Numbered from the stretch's first letter, positions 50,136 through 63,190 are shown. The stretch is 64,000 nucleotides of DNA from Callipepla californica brunnescens (GCA_023055505.1 JALIRH010000026.1:10865591-10929590), one strand, 5' to 3'. Notes: generated by a model from the letters alone, not told the origin. Made by a program: numbers and translations.

Positions 50136-51769
50136 CCATTCCGTTGGGAGTACTTGTTGGTTTCGACGGCTGACGGATGGAGTAACAGAGCGCACGCTGC
50201 GGTCATGGGACTACCTCACAGGCATTTTGTTCTCCTACAGGCAAAAGCATCAAGCAAATTCTAGACAAGAGGGTTTCCTTCCCCCCTCCTCCTACCCCTT
50301 CTTCCCTCATTCAATTCAAAAATGCGCTTTTAAAAGAGATGAGAAGGAAAAAAGGGGAAGGTTGCTGGCTGTCATTCAGAATCTCTTAGATACACCTGAG
50401 ATGCTGCCCGTGCCTTAATTTAGAACATTACTCAATGAAGCACCACACCTGAGAGTGGGAAAGGGCAGGAGCCTCACCCCCAAGGCCTGCTGTGAAGTCA
50501 CAGAGCTCAGCGGAGGAATTAGCTGCACACCTCTTGGTCATGACCTGATAGGAACGAGACTGCCTTCAGAAAAGTTCTTTTCAGAACGGAAATAAGGAGG
50601 AAGAGAACTTCGGTCTTCCAGAATGACGGAATAGCTTTACGAGGAAACTGCGCTCATAAAAACTCCATGAGGAGATGGAGATACAGATCGTGCCCCCTCC
50701 TGTCCCAGCCCAAGTACGAGATGGAGAGAAAAGTTTTGAGAAGAAAAAAAAATCACTGTTCATTCGGAACAAATCCAGCATCTTTTTCGTTACTGTTTAT
50801 TTTTTTTTTTTTATCCTTCTCATGGGATCAGCGGGGATATTATTGGAAACAGTAATTCTATAAATGAGCACAGCCAGCTCGTGCATTAAAGTTCTATTTC
50901 TAAAGAGAGAGGCTCAGGCAGCTTTCAAAGGCAGCTACCACCAGAGCCCTGCTTAGGGCCGTGGGACGGAGCTGGGGCTGCAAGAGAGAGTTCAAGGGGC
51001 AGGGCAGGAGTAAGAGCTGCGCAGGAATTTCTGGTTCAAGCTAACCTTACAGTTTACAGAAAGAGTAAACACCAGTACAATAAGAGAAAGCCTACTCGCA
51101 TAGCTGAGCTACAGCAGACATCCACACACAACACAGACGTGCTAAAGAGATGCACAGTATCTCCCTATGAGAGTAGATTCATTCTGCAGGGCATGAACAC
51201 GCATTCTAAGTTCACATGCGCTCACAGCTGCATGAAGGGCAGATTAAAACACTCAGCTATTCTACACTGATGCCCTGTAATCCCCCCCCCGCCCCAATCG
51301 ATAGAGTCCCTCATGGCTCACGCTTGCTTTCCTTCAGGTAGCCCACAGATGAGGGTAACCCTGCAGACCGCTTCCACACAGGGCTGGCACCGCATTCCAT
51401 AGCCTGATTCCCACAGCAGCCTCCCTATCTAGCGAGGTGGGAGTGAAGACTCCTGCTCCGAAACAACTCCGCAGTTATTTATCATTCCCAACCCATTATG
51501 AAATAATAACTTGCACTAAAGCTGAACACGTGTAGCACATCCACTCATACAGAGACTCTTCAACAGCCAGAGCGCTAAGCAGCACCTCGCAAAACAAGCT
51601 GTAAAGCTTTGAGACCAAATTAAAGAACACTATTACTGCAAAACAGCGACTCGCTGCGATAAGCACCACCAAAACGCGCAAGCTTTGAGAACCCCCATTC
51701 ACTTCAGCTCAGCCGAGCAAAGCCGGCTACGTTTGCCCTCCTGAAGCCTCAGGAAAGCCCTTCTCCAAA
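50136..51769. other. Spacer between the two CpG islands
   Basis: This is mixed-composition sequence with a C-rich run at about 51283-51296 and a T run near 50803-50813. I see no gene or recognised transposon. Confidence 0.5.
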
Positions 51770-51975
51770 CTCACCTGCGACTTCATGCTCCGGCCAGACC
51801 GCCCCGGCCCCCGGCCCGGCTTTCAAAGGAGGCAGCAGGCGGCCGAGCCGCGGCGGGGCGGGGTGTGGGCCGCGCTCCGCCCGCAGGTGCCGGACGGGCC
51901 CCGGGTGGGGCCGGGCCGTGCTAAGCGTGCCACCAGCTTTGGCTGGCTGGTTGTGCGCTTTGTGCGCCTCAAAGT
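51770..51975 (-). promoter_or_regulatory. Second small CpG island with candidate alternative first exon
   Basis: This is a 200-bp GC/CpG-rich block, separate from the main island by about 1.6 kb. On the minus strand an ATG at 51784-51786 is followed by AAGTCGCAG and a perfect GTGAGT donor, so an exon would end at 51775. If spliced to 31804, the ATG opens an eight-codon upstream ORF (MKSQVVEL, then TAG). The exon's 5' end is unknown. It could also serve an unannotated transcript on either strand. Confidence 0.5.
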
Positions 51976-52261
51976 TCGCCGTGCTGGCTCTTCTCTTTAC
52001 TAAAATGAACGGAGCAGGGGCCCTGCGGTCTCAGGAGGGTTTTCAGGAGTTTATACGTTACTGACAACATCCTTGCATAATTCTGAGGGGGTGAGGGGGG
52101 GATAAATGTTGAAGCTTTGCTTGAACTTAATACTTTTAGTGCTCAGACTATCCGAAAGTGCTTCAGAAGCTGTGAAATGAGAGAAACGTTTAATAGTCTT
52201 AGAACAAATTCCCCATGCTACTGAAGCCAAAAAACTGATTGTCTATCTAAAAATGTGTGTG

Positions 52262-52494
52262 TACCAAATCACTGAATGGGAGATTTAGGTTAGATGTGAG
52301 GAGGAAGTTCTTTCCTCAGAGGGTGGTGAGGCACTGGCACTGCTGTACACAGCTGTGGGTGCCCCATCCCTGGAGGTGCCCAAGGCCAGGTTGGATGGGC
52401 CCTGGGCAGCCTCAGCTGGTGGGGGCACCATGGCAGGGGGCAGAACTATATGCTCTGTAAGGTCCCCTCCAACACAAACCATTCTATGATTCAG
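52262..52494 (+). mobile_element. CR1 LINE fragment (3' end, relatively intact)
   Basis: This is in sense orientation on the plus strand. Blocks in order are GGGAGATTTAGGTTAGATGT, GGAGGAAGTTCTTTCC, AGAGGGTGGTGAGGCACTGG, GTGGGTGCCCCATCCCTGGA, AGGCCAGGTTGGATGGGCCC and the 3' terminus CCATTCTATGATTC. The last has the CR1-diagnostic ATTCTRTG-type tail. It is the best-preserved CR1 copy in the window and so probably the youngest. Confidence 0.95.
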
Positions 52495-55400
52495 TACACT
52501 TTCTGTACACACTATCATTTGAATAAAAGTTTTGCTTGTATTAAGCAAGGCATTAGAAAAAAATAATATGAGCACGTGTACCTATTTGCCAAAGGTGAAG
52601 AGGGGAAAAAACGTATTGGGGATAAACAAATCTAGTTTGTCTTCTGTATTTGCAAGTCAGAAGATCAAGATGTTTCTAGGAAACTGCGTCAAGCGGAAGC
52701 ACAGGACATATTCTCAACCTCTGTAGGGAATGAGGTGACATTTTTGGAAACAAATAGCGTATGATAAGGAAGATGCCAGGCAGCTGAAAAGGCTTATGAA
52801 CTCTCCTCTCTAACATGTTAGAATTTCTGGATATGATATTACGTGCATGAAAACTAAAAGACAACGGCATAGCTGTAACAAGTACCACTTACTCAGCAGA
52901 CAGTACAATTAGCCCATCTTCTTCTCAGCCTTACTTTATCTTCTCCCCATGCTCCAGAAAGGTTTCCCTTTCTTACTTCTCCAGTCATACCTTTTCCACA
53001 TAGCTTTCTTCTTATTTCTCCTAAAGATTTTGGTTGATTTCTCCCAAGCCTAAGGATTTTTATTTATTTTTGCAGAAGGAGCAGGCCTATCTGAAGCAGA
53101 ATAGTTCTGCTAAAGCTTTTGCTGCTAGCAACTATCCTCCTCAACAAAAAAATCTACACTGATTTGTTTCTTTCTTTCTTTCCACCTAGGTAATGCAAAA
53201 CAGCAACAAAAATTTAAATACATTCTAATACCAACTAGCAGTAGCTGAAGACAGGAGTTGCTGGATAATGCCTCTCTGTCTCTCTGCATGAACCTTTTCT
53301 ATTTTATCTTATTCATCTTTGAGGAAAAAACAAGTGAGAAAGAAGTAAGACTGGAATGTGAATGAGCTATCCAAAAGCACAAAGCTTTCCCCCACCTCGC
53401 TGAGGTTTGTATGTGGTGTAATTTTTATCTCATTGTCTTACATTTTAGGATTCTATTAGTTTGAAGACTTTTTTAGACACCGTTATTTTTAAACCCAAGC
53501 AGCTGACATAATTGCATGAAGGACAATTGGCCTACATAAAAAAATATGACTGCTGCTATCACCTGAGCTTAAATTCAGAATGAAGCATACGATGAGAACT
53601 AGAATACTAGGTTTACCTCTTGTCTAATCTGCTGCCCTAGCTCTGATAGCAGGCAATGCAAGAAGCTTCAGAAGTGGCACAACAAGATTGTACTTGCTTA
53701 TCTATTCTAGTGGCTTATCTGTTTCCTCTTCCATAGTACTCATTTGTAATTTTCTTTCTGACTAGCACAAGAAGGAAGGGGTGCTTTTTTAAAGCTTTGA
53801 AATAAAAGGACCAACAACCAACAAATTGGGCTAAATTTAGTTATATACTGAATACAAAAACCTGCTGCTCTTAGTGCAGGTTTTTTTTTGTTTTGTTTTC
53901 TTGAGTGTAGCATGTTGCTCCTCAGATATGTAACACCTTAAACACAAGCCCATGCCTATTTCTCCAATACTTTAAAAATACTGGAAGACTTGCAAATAAT
54001 CTCAAATGAAATCTCTGTGTTATTTTGGGCAGGTAGAATCAAATCTGAATGCAAAGTAACGGCTAAAGACATTTTGACAGGCATCCTTCAAGAGAGCAAG
54101 TCATGAACCATTGAGATATGAAGAAGTGAAAGACGGCTGACTCATAGGTGAGTCTGAATTTCAAATATGACACACTTTCTTCAGATATTCTGTGTGTCAA
54201 CAGGCTTTTAATGTGTCTTCTTTCCTCAAGGCTTCAAAAGGCACATGAGCTTGGTGAAAAAATGCTTGAAAGCCTTTGTTCCACTGTGTTTGAAACATAT
54301 CAGAAGTAATTCTGAGCTCTCTTACATGAGAGCAAAATGCTGTCATTCTACTTATGGAAAGTCATGGCCAAGAAATTTGGCACAAAGGCTCCAGCTGAGA
54401 AACAGTTGATAGATGGATGACTCTTAAGACTGAAAAAAAACCAAAACTTTCCAATGAGTCTCTATGCCAGTTTGTATGTATCATCACACAGATGTGACTA
54501 GATGGTTTATGACGGGCATGAAGCCAAACTGGGAAGTGTTGTATCCTGCCAAATGTACATTTGCTGCAGTTAAAACATGTTCTAATGCGTCTTTTCCTTT
54601 GATTAATATTTTTTAATTGATTTGGAGGAGACTCCAGAAAGGGTGAGTCATAATACAGGGAGAAGGGTTCTTCCTATAATCTGGTGAGACAAAGATGAAT
54701 ATTGTATTAGCTCAAGAGTAGCAGATCTTAGATGAGGAGGCTGACAGCATTCTCTGAAATTTGTCAATGGGAAACACCATAGCAAAACCTTGATTTTGAT
54801 AGTGCATATTTATATGTAGGCAGACTTTTGGGATGTTTGCATTGTTAAGAGGGGAGATTCTTCTTCTCTAATAAATTAATCACAAGGAGTTGTAGATGTT
54901 TCTAGAGTCACATACAACAGTAAAGGCAGTAGAAGTTATGATGGCAATGGAAGAGCATTCTACAGGCTGAAGCTGACAGGACTCTTGTATCTAGCATGAG
55001 CACAATCAATACTAATTAATTATGCTCTGAGCTGAATTGGCATTGTTCCAGTACAGAGATAGGCATAAAACATATCAAAGTATAGAACATTGACAGGATG
55101 GTCAGCTTTGAAGGAGCTATATTGGAACCAGAAATACAAGGATTCTTGGATTCTTCTCACACTGTGAAGAAAGATAAAGCATATTATATTTTTACTCGAG
55201 AGAAGTGCTCCTTTCTGACTCAGCAACAACTGAGTGACTTATGGAAACATTGCTGTCCAGGCAACTCTTATGAGGAAGCATTGGCATCTGCAGGCCGGTA
55301 AGTTATTGATCAAGTGTAATCAATGAGAAGCAGCAGCTTTTTGACACGTTCCCCTGAATCAAAATCAGACTCTCGTTGCATAGCATCAGGCTTTAAGATT

Positions 55401-57011
55401 TTAAGTGTTAAAGGAAGTTTCATGGTTTTTCATGCTTTCAATCCTGCTTGAAATTTTAATGTGTAACAAATATTTGGGTTTTTTTGTTATTTCTAATATA
55501 ATGTTCAGATTCTTTTTTTTAATCCATGTGCATTCAGACCTTATTTAGGAAAGTATAGGGTGCCTAGAATACATCTTATAATAATAAATAATTATTCAAA
55601 TAAATCATAAGTCAGGGGGAGTGGCTGCATATGTACTTGTCTGATCTGCCTTGGAAAGATACGTCTCAGAATCAGAAGGTGCTGGAAATATCCTATTAAC
55701 ATGACCATATTATAACATTGTTCCAAGAATGCTATACAGAAGGAAAGAAGGTCATATAAGCCCACAGTGTAACACTAAACTCTATTAACCTGCTAAAGGA
55801 AGTTTAAAAAATAACCAACAAAGGAAAAAAACCACCCAACAACTGTATAGACAATTGGGAACGCTGCAAATCTAGTGTTTATCTTGGGGCTTTTAAATAG
55901 AATACTGGAGTTCTATTTTCAGCACCACACTCTGATGTTGGGTGAGTTGCTTCTAACTATATTTTAGGAATACTTTTGGCAACATATTTGTAAGGGACCT
56001 TAAAAGGGACCTGAAATCAACCTACTCCATTCAAGATTTGGAGGGTTTGTGATTGTATTTTGAAAGCTACAGGTAATTTCTATAAATCTTTTCATAAGTC
56101 CTTATTTTTCTCCCTATTTCTAATTTTTCAAATATCCTTGAGATCCCCACATTAAAATGAACTGATGTCTGCACTTCTATTACTGAAGCAAGCCAAAAGT
56201 TACAGTTGTCTACAAGTATTTATTGACTTCTCAGGGTTTTTCATGGCTGCTTGCTAAATAGGCTGTTGGCCTTAAAACCTAAGCACTAATGGATGCATAC
56301 TTGCACATCATTTTGTCTTACCTGTAATCACCTTTATTGTGCAAGATAAACTGTGGGCAACCCTTTATGTTTCAACAGTAAAACCCATACAGTTTTGAAA
56401 AGAATAAGTTAACTTGATATCCCTCCTACTAAATACAAATAACATCAGTAGCAGTAACAAGAAAAATGTAGACTGAAACATAGTGCCTTTAACTATTTAA
56501 TTATTCTGTAGGTTTCTGTTTGAAAATATATATTGTCAGGTGTTGAGCATGTTTCCTTAAATTGTATTGATGGAAGCACTAAAAAAAAAAAATAATAATA
56601 ATAAAAAGCAGAGATTCACTTTGCTAATGACTCGTTTTTTCAAGATAGTAAATACAGGGAGAAGAGGCAATCTGTTCTTACCATAAATAGGAAAAGATGC
56701 TTTATAACAACAGCATTTGTTAGAACCCTTAAAAATTAACCTTGGGTCAAGCTTTCCATGACAAATGCCTTTTCTGGAGTTAATACAGAGCAGCTGAGCC
56801 CATAAACACATTAAAAAGTATATTTCAAACAAGTTAGTCTGGGAACTATGATTTAAGATAGTAAATGTGGAAACAAAAACGTGAATTTATATTGAGCATT
56901 CACTCTCTATTGTAAATTGTTGCCTACAGTATTTCTCTCTCTTCCTGGGATTAAAATATAAGATAATTCAGGATACAGACAGATGACTGTAAATCACAGC
57001 AGAGCTTACAC
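52495..57011. other. Intergenic region upstream of SGMS2
   Basis: This is AT-rich sequence without a recognised gene. A weak CR1-like snippet may lie at about 55990-56040. An A/AAT-rich simple tract lies at 56581-56606. The one exon-like frame (55097-55297) is listed separately. Confidence 0.5.
55097..55297 (+). other. Exon-like open frame of unknown identity
   Basis: I do not recognise this. A plus-strand frame of 67 codons runs from just after a CAG to a CCG/GTAAGT donor-like site; its only stop is the TAA inside that donor. The length is a multiple of three. The translated tail includes YYIFTREKCSFLTQQQLSDL and WKHCCPGNSYEEALASAGR, which has ordinary protein composition. The acceptor side lacks a good polypyrimidine tract. 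It could be a real or relic exon, or chance. Confidence 0.2.
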
Positions 57012-57235
57012 TGAAGGCACCCCTGGAGATCGTGGAGTTTAGCTCTGCATCAACAAGGGGCTGAATTCAAAGCTCTATCAGGTGTCCAGCCAACTTCTGG
57101 ATGACTCCAATGATGTGGATTCCATAACTTTTTGGGTCAAGAAGTTCCAGTACTTAATTAAAAGGGTCATTTTTTTTTTTTCCATTTTATTTATCTGACC
57201 TTCCTTTCTTCTAACTATATCCCTTGCAACAATAA
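57012..57235 (-). mobile_element. Old CR1 LINE fragment
   Basis: On the plus strand, degenerate reverse-complement CR1 blocks can be followed: CACCCCTGGAGATCGTGGAG, AAAGCTCTATCAGGTGTCCA, a GGATGACTCCAATGATGTGG-like block and AAGAAGTTCCAGTACTT. It is highly diverged, so the right border is approximate. Confidence 0.65.
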
Positions 57236-60200
57236 TCACTTTTGATTACAAACTTCTATTAGACAATATAGCAAATATTGTCAGGTAGTTAAAATCGAGA
57301 AATAAGCTTTGGTAGACATTTTTGATGTTTTATAATGGTTGTGCTTTGTTATCGAAAATGAAACTCTTGGAATTCCATGGTTTGCTGAAGTGGTCACTCA
57401 TCAAACAAAGGATAAAGTGTTAGTACATAGGAAAAGAAACAGCAAGTACATACGAAGCTGTGCACAGTTTGAGTATAATTTGCACACAGGTATTACAGGT
57501 AGAGAAAGTAAATTTAACTTTTAAAATTTAAAATCAATAAGATTCGTGGAGCTTTGTCAACTTTCCTTGACTGCTGAAGACATTCTTATCTCCAAAAAGC
57601 AGATGCAAAGGTAAAACCCCTTTTATTCTGAATAACTGTCATTTTATGCCCCCAACTAAATCTGACATCACAGTTCCCTGGATGGCAAAGCCAAATAAAG
57701 AGGTTTCTGTGATTTTAGCACACCACAGAAGTAGTTTTTTTTTTAATAGCTCAAGTAAAATATAAAGAGCTTCTTGAAGGCCTATCAGGCTGCGGTAGTA
57801 TGAAGACTTTTCTAGTCTCAGGTATTTTATACTTGTATATATTTACAGTTGTTTGAGTATTAAAAAAAAAAAAAAAAGTAGGATTCTTGATTTAGGTGAG
57901 GCACATCAGAAGACACTTCCTGCTTTGAATTTAGAATAGGAATTCCCAAAAGGAATTCTTGCATTACATGCACTGCTCTTGGACAGTGAGCCATTTCAAA
58001 ATAATGCATGATCTAACACGCAGATTAGGGCTGGCACTGCCAGCAGTGGCCTGCCTTCACTGCTGCTACATGCACAGCTTCTAGTACCTCTGGGCCCCTA
58101 GAAACTAACTAATCTCTTCCAGAGCCATGCACTTTTCTGCCAACATTGCAAATGAAACTGAAGCATCCACAGTGAACAGCAGTGAGGTTGTCTTGTTTTG
58201 ATTTTTCCTTCCGCTATACACAGTAGAAATGAGCTAAAACTAAAACTTAAATCTTTAAAGGAAAAATTACAAGTTAAACACATCAATAGACCATAACAGT
58301 GGCCATCTATGTTTTAGGATCCTGTACAGGAGGATGTGAGAAGGGCAAGCAGCTAACACTGGTTTTAATACAGAATATAAAACAAGAAAATCTGAGGAGC
58401 AGAGGAAGTAGAGAAATGAGGTTTAAAACACTGAGGGCTGCCTGTGTGAAATTAAAGTGCAGATGAAATTACAGCAATGGTCAGACCTAGGAAGGCTTTG
58501 TGTTACACTCCAGATAGCCACATTCTGGACATTATACAGAATGATTACCCTGAGGGGAAATGCTATGTTAATTCATCACTGAAAACTAATTTGTAAATGA
58601 AGAACTAGTAAAACCTGTCACATTTAGAAGTTTAGTTTATAATAGAAACAATTTTGCCAAACAAATGTAACTTCTAAATATTTTCTCCAAACTTAAGGAA
58701 GTTTAAGATAGGTATATTTTTATGCTATTTTAAGAACCACACAAATCTTGGCTGGGACAGTATCTTGTGTTGGCGGGTGGCAAACTCTGCTTATGAATAT
58801 TTGAGAGAAAATATTAAGCCATGAATTCTGGGTACACCATACATGTACAGAAGATGTTGCACTGTATAGCAACTAACCACCTCCACTGGTTCCTGTCCAC
58901 TTTTTGTATTTAAGCAGACAGATTCCGGTAGATGCTAATACCAATTAAATTTTCAGCTTATAAACTGGAGCATAGCTATAATCTAGATTCCCCTCAATCC
59001 CATTATGTAAGTTATACACTGGAGGAAACTAAATTCTTAAACATAGAACCTTCAAATCAGATCCAAATCATTCTGGAGAGAGATCTGTCATCAGTGTTAA
59101 TTTCTGAAGCCTAGCTGTAACAGTAGAGACCAGTCTGTGTGTTTTGCACCACTTAGATGTTCTTGGGCAAATGCATTTCTATGCCTTGGTTTGACTGAAA
59201 CCACAGAGCCAAACGAGTGTAGGCCATCTAAATAACAGTATTTGCTAATGTCTGTGCATGATAAGCACCTAAAAGCATAACTATGATAAAATGCATCAAA
59301 CAATGCTACTACCCCCATTTCAGAAACACAGGATCTAACTAAGAGCATTGGTCCTTATTTCGGTTTGCCTTCTTTTTCCCCAGCAGAAATTTCCAGCTGT
59401 TAAAAAAGAACCCTGAGAAAAGAATAGCTATTACTGCTACCTATGCTGAGCTCTGAAAATAACGGGGATATCTGACTTCAAAATAAAAAAGCTAAAGAAA
59501 TGCTATTAGCTACTGAATTATAGGATAGCTTGTATGATTTAAAGAAAATGGTTTGTATTGAATTGGTGCATATATTCAAAATTTGTTCCGTGAAAAGAGC
59601 AGCACTTGGCAATAGCTGGAATATACAGTACCAGGGTATGCTTTATATCTGTATTGATCCTTCATGGTGGATCATAAAAGAAGCCTGTGAATTATTCATA
59701 CCTAAAACAAATCAGATGCTAGAAAAAAAGCTTTACTGAAATCAATTTTAAGGGCAGCGGAGTTATAAAGTCAGCTGGCTTTGCTAGAGCTGTTTCTAAC
59801 AATCATTTAGTTGCTAATAATACCTCAATCACCACATTAAAACTACCCCCAGACACTGAATGTAAAGGCACTGGTGCAAATTCAGCTTAAGTAACAGGCC
59901 TCAGAAAGCACTTCAATGAGATATCTGTTCACCCTCACAGTGTTAGCCTGCTTACACTCTTTCAAGGCAGGAAACAAACCTGACAGGTTTCCTTCCAAGG
60001 CAGGAAACAAATATGAAGATATTAAATGACTAATCCTAGGTGTTTGAGACTAACACACAAAATTAGTCACACATACATTTCCCTGAACTAGAACCACACT
60101 ATAAAGCAACTCTGTGGAAAGATCTAGATTTGCAGTTTTCAAGAGGGATGGCATCCAGCCTTTCATGAACATTCAGAACCACTCCTGGCAGAGCCCCTCT

Positions 60201-61890
60201 TCTTGGACTCCTCAGTGTAGGAGAACTGAAACAAAAGTAAATTTGTGATGTGACCATCTGAATAATTAAATGAATATGTAAACAGCTTATTTATAGAAAA
60301 CATATACAGAGAGGAGACAGCAATATTCATTGGATGCACTGATCACTGTTATACTGGAATACTTGGAAGAAAAAAGTAACTGACAGCTCCAAGCTAGGCA
60401 GAAACAGCTGCTACAGTCTTACACTTGTGATTAAGAGATTATCCACACACACTCAGAGGCTGTTAACAGTGTTTTTCGTTACCTTTTCTTTGTCAGTACA
60501 TGAGTTCTCATGGGCCCACTCCATACAGTACCGAGCAGCTTATAAATACAGCAGTGCAGTTTTTTTAGGCCCAGGGCTTCCTGAGCGCCACATGTGCTGG
60601 CTAGGTAGTGTAACTGTTGCAGCACAAGAACTCTACCAACAGGTTGTCCAAATATTTGCCCACTTTCACAGGCAGGTCTTACAGCTGACACTGAACTGCA
60701 TGCTGCCATAGCTGCACTACTTCCAATAGCTGAGCTAGTTCATTTGAATGTAGCTGTTTAAAACGCCAGAGAAATAACTCTACAAATCCACAGTGTCTAT
60801 GGCTTGAGCTGCCATTGACTTACCATTATTTTTGTTTGCTTACAATAACATATATAATGTATATAATGCATATATAAGGTATGTATATTGTATACACATG
60901 TAACAGTAGACTACATATATCAACAAGAAAAACACCTTATACATAAAGCACAATTACTCCATGATAACTGTGAAGGGATTGCATGCTAAAGCACACAAAG
61001 CCAGCTTGATTCAGAAGAATCTCTCAAGATGCCTTAAGAACATTAACTCCTCCAGGAAATACTCAAGACATTCTAAGATTTCGGTTTATGTTATGAAGAG
61101 TCATTTGGAACTTGCATCTGCAAGTAAAACCTGCTGCTTTCTTTTTTTAAAACTTTATTGTTAAGGACCGCTCCAGATCTAGAATAGCCTTTCCTACATT
61201 TAAGGCATTACAAATCATGTTACAAGTAAAGATGCACTACTGAATGGGTAAACTGACAACATCTTGATAAATAGAGCTTGGTTTAAACTGACTTTCATTT
61301 ACTTAAGCCTACTGCACTCCATACCAAACCTAGTGGTACTTATTTCATTGAGGCATATCCAGAAAAACCTGTAAAAAGGGTAAAATGCATCTTACAAAAT
61401 ACAATACAAAATCCACTCTTATTCAGCTGTCCTCTGAACTCTCATCTAACTTGCTTTTTATTTAACAAAAACAGTTCAGCATTATCCAAATGGTCATAAT
61501 TTATAATTTGCTTTAAACACCCTATTGTAACTTTCCCATGCCTTGTCTGATTCCACATGCTTTTCAGTATAAAATCTAGTAAATATTTACATAGCACATA
61601 TTTATTGTTGTTTATTAAGAAATAACATATAAATACATAACCAAGCAGATAACTCTTACAGATGAATTCATTTTTAAAGACATGCTTCAGAATAGCAGAG
61701 ATATAGACAAGCTTCAAAAGATTAAGCCATTTCAATTAACTACGCTTTTTAGAACTCCAATATTTATTGTGTACAACATAAACTTTATTTAGCTTTAGTT
61801 CTTCAGTAAGTACAAAGTCATAACAGAATGAAAAGCTTGACAATAAAAACAGGATAGGAATGCCTCCAGTTGAAACAAACAAGAGCAAAC
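57236..61890. other. Intergenic region, no gene recognised
   Basis: This is AT-rich sequence with simple tracts only: an A run near 57861-57877 and a TA-rich stretch at about 60844-60910. A local 16-bp duplication lies at 59963-60011. Open frames are short and unremarkable. Confidence 0.5.
59963..60011. repeat. Short tandem-like duplication with internal palindrome
   Basis: The 16-mer CAAGGCAGGAAACAAA occurs at 59963-59978 and again at 59996-60011. Between them, AAACCTG-A-CAGGTTT forms a perfect 7-bp stem. Confidence 0.8.
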
Positions 61891-62113
61891 CCAAATGCAA
61901 CAGCCACAAAACAAACAACACCAAACACTACTCACCTGTAAAAGGCCTCAGGCATAAAGAGGCCACCAAGAAAGAGATATACTCACCTCCGCTGCTTACT
62001 CTTAAATGAGGTCTGGGAAGGGATGGATCCTGGCTCCACCCCTTCCAGTCACTCAGGTGCATTGCTTCCCACCAGGTGCTCAATCACTGGTTCAGATTGT
62101 GACTTAGTAATTC
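61891..62113 (-). repeat. Left arm of a large inverted repeat
   Basis: The reverse complement of this arm aligns with 62648-62904 along its whole length with moderate divergence. Shared blocks include TTAAATGAGGTCTGGGAAG, the GGATCC region, CACTCAGGT, TTCCCACCAG, GCTCAATCA and GGTTCAG. I do not recognise the repeat family. Confidence 0.75.
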
Positions 62114-62647
62114 TATCACAGATAAATCATTTATCTTCTCTTCCTAACAACCTTCTTAGTTTATACATGTGATCTGTTAAATTTAAATAAAATGGATCAC
62201 ATACAATTACATAGAACTGGATTCTTTGAAGATCAAGTTAGTAGATTATTTTCTGTGTCCTGAAAGAGGCAGTGAGATAAAGCTTGAAGTTAAAATAATC
62301 TGACCTTGAAATTAGTGAACAGTAAAAAACAAATTTTCATTTCAAATTTGGTCAGTTGTCTTCCACCTAATCTGTAGAAGTCACAAAATTTTTAGTATTG
62401 AGAGGGGACTCACAATCAATATTGCTGTCAGTAGTGCTTTTAGAAGAACCAGTAAAAGCATTTCTCTTGACTGTTCTTGAAGTTGTGCAATTTTTGCATA
62501 CACACCCCCCATAACAGTTTATGTGATGACTAAGTCAATAATCTTTCAGGCAGCATTGGCACTTGTGGGAGAATGATATGAAATGAGAAATATTTTAAAG
62601 CCACCTTCTTCAAGTACTTACCTAAGATCTTTCAAAGATGTAGTGGA
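62114..62647. other. Spacer of the inverted repeat
   Basis: This is about 534 bp of AT-rich sequence between the two arms. No open frame resembling a transposase or other protein is visible. Confidence 0.6.
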
Positions 62648-62904
62648 AATTCTAAGTCGTGGCCTGAACCATTGATTGAGCTCCTGGTGGGAAGGAAGGC
62701 AGGGCCCACCCAGGCGAGCTCAGGTGCATGCAACGTACCTGAGTGACCAGAAAGGGTGGAATCAGGATCCACCTCTTCCCAGACCTCATTTAAGGGTTGG
62801 CAGTGGAGGTGAGGGTATTTTGTTAGTGGTCCCTATGTGACTGAGGCTTCCTGAAAGTAAGTAGTTTCTTTTCTATGTTTACGTGTCTGTGGTTGTTATA
62901 TTTG
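62648..62904 (+). repeat. Right arm of a large inverted repeat
   Basis: This is the inverted partner of 61891-62113, about 535 bp away. It is longer because of an extra segment of about 30 bp near 62700-62725 that contributes to a local hairpin, CTCAGGT...ACCTGAG (62720-62742). Both arms keep a splice-donor-like GTRAGTAGT at the matching position. Confidence 0.75.
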
Positions 62905-62980
62905 AGCAAGTCTTTGCTTGCTGCAGCCTTTTCTTGCTGTTCTGCTGTTACTGTTGTACTTTCTGTCACGTCTCAAAAGC

Positions 62981-63190
62981 TCATGGAATTGTAAGGGTTG
63001 GAAAGGATCTTTAGAGTTCATCAAGCCCTTTTCCCTCCATGTAACAGGTCTCTCAGATAGGTCTCTAGATAAAGCTTGAATACTTTCAGATGGGGATCTA
63101 GTGCTTCTCTAGGTAGCCTGTGTATTGTATGTAACATGGTATAAATAGGTTTCTTTCTTGTTCTCCTGAAGTTTTCCTTTCTGTTTCATG
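62981..63190 (-). mobile_element. Degenerate CR1 LINE fragment
   Basis: The plus strand begins TCATGGAATTGTAAGGGTTG then GAAAGGATCTTTAGAGTTCA, the reverse-complement CR1 3' end. It continues with weaker blocks such as CTTGAATACTTTCAGATGGG. The element reads on the minus strand. Confidence 0.75.

Noticed and set aside
49309..50195. Several 100-120 codon frames in the 49-50 kb CpG island
   Set aside because: Composition is Arg/Ala/Gly/Pro-rich on both strands, as expected where stops are depleted by GC content. There is no domain or conserved start.
55990..56040. Possible CR1 snippet
   Set aside because: Only one short block resembles CR1, which is not enough to call.
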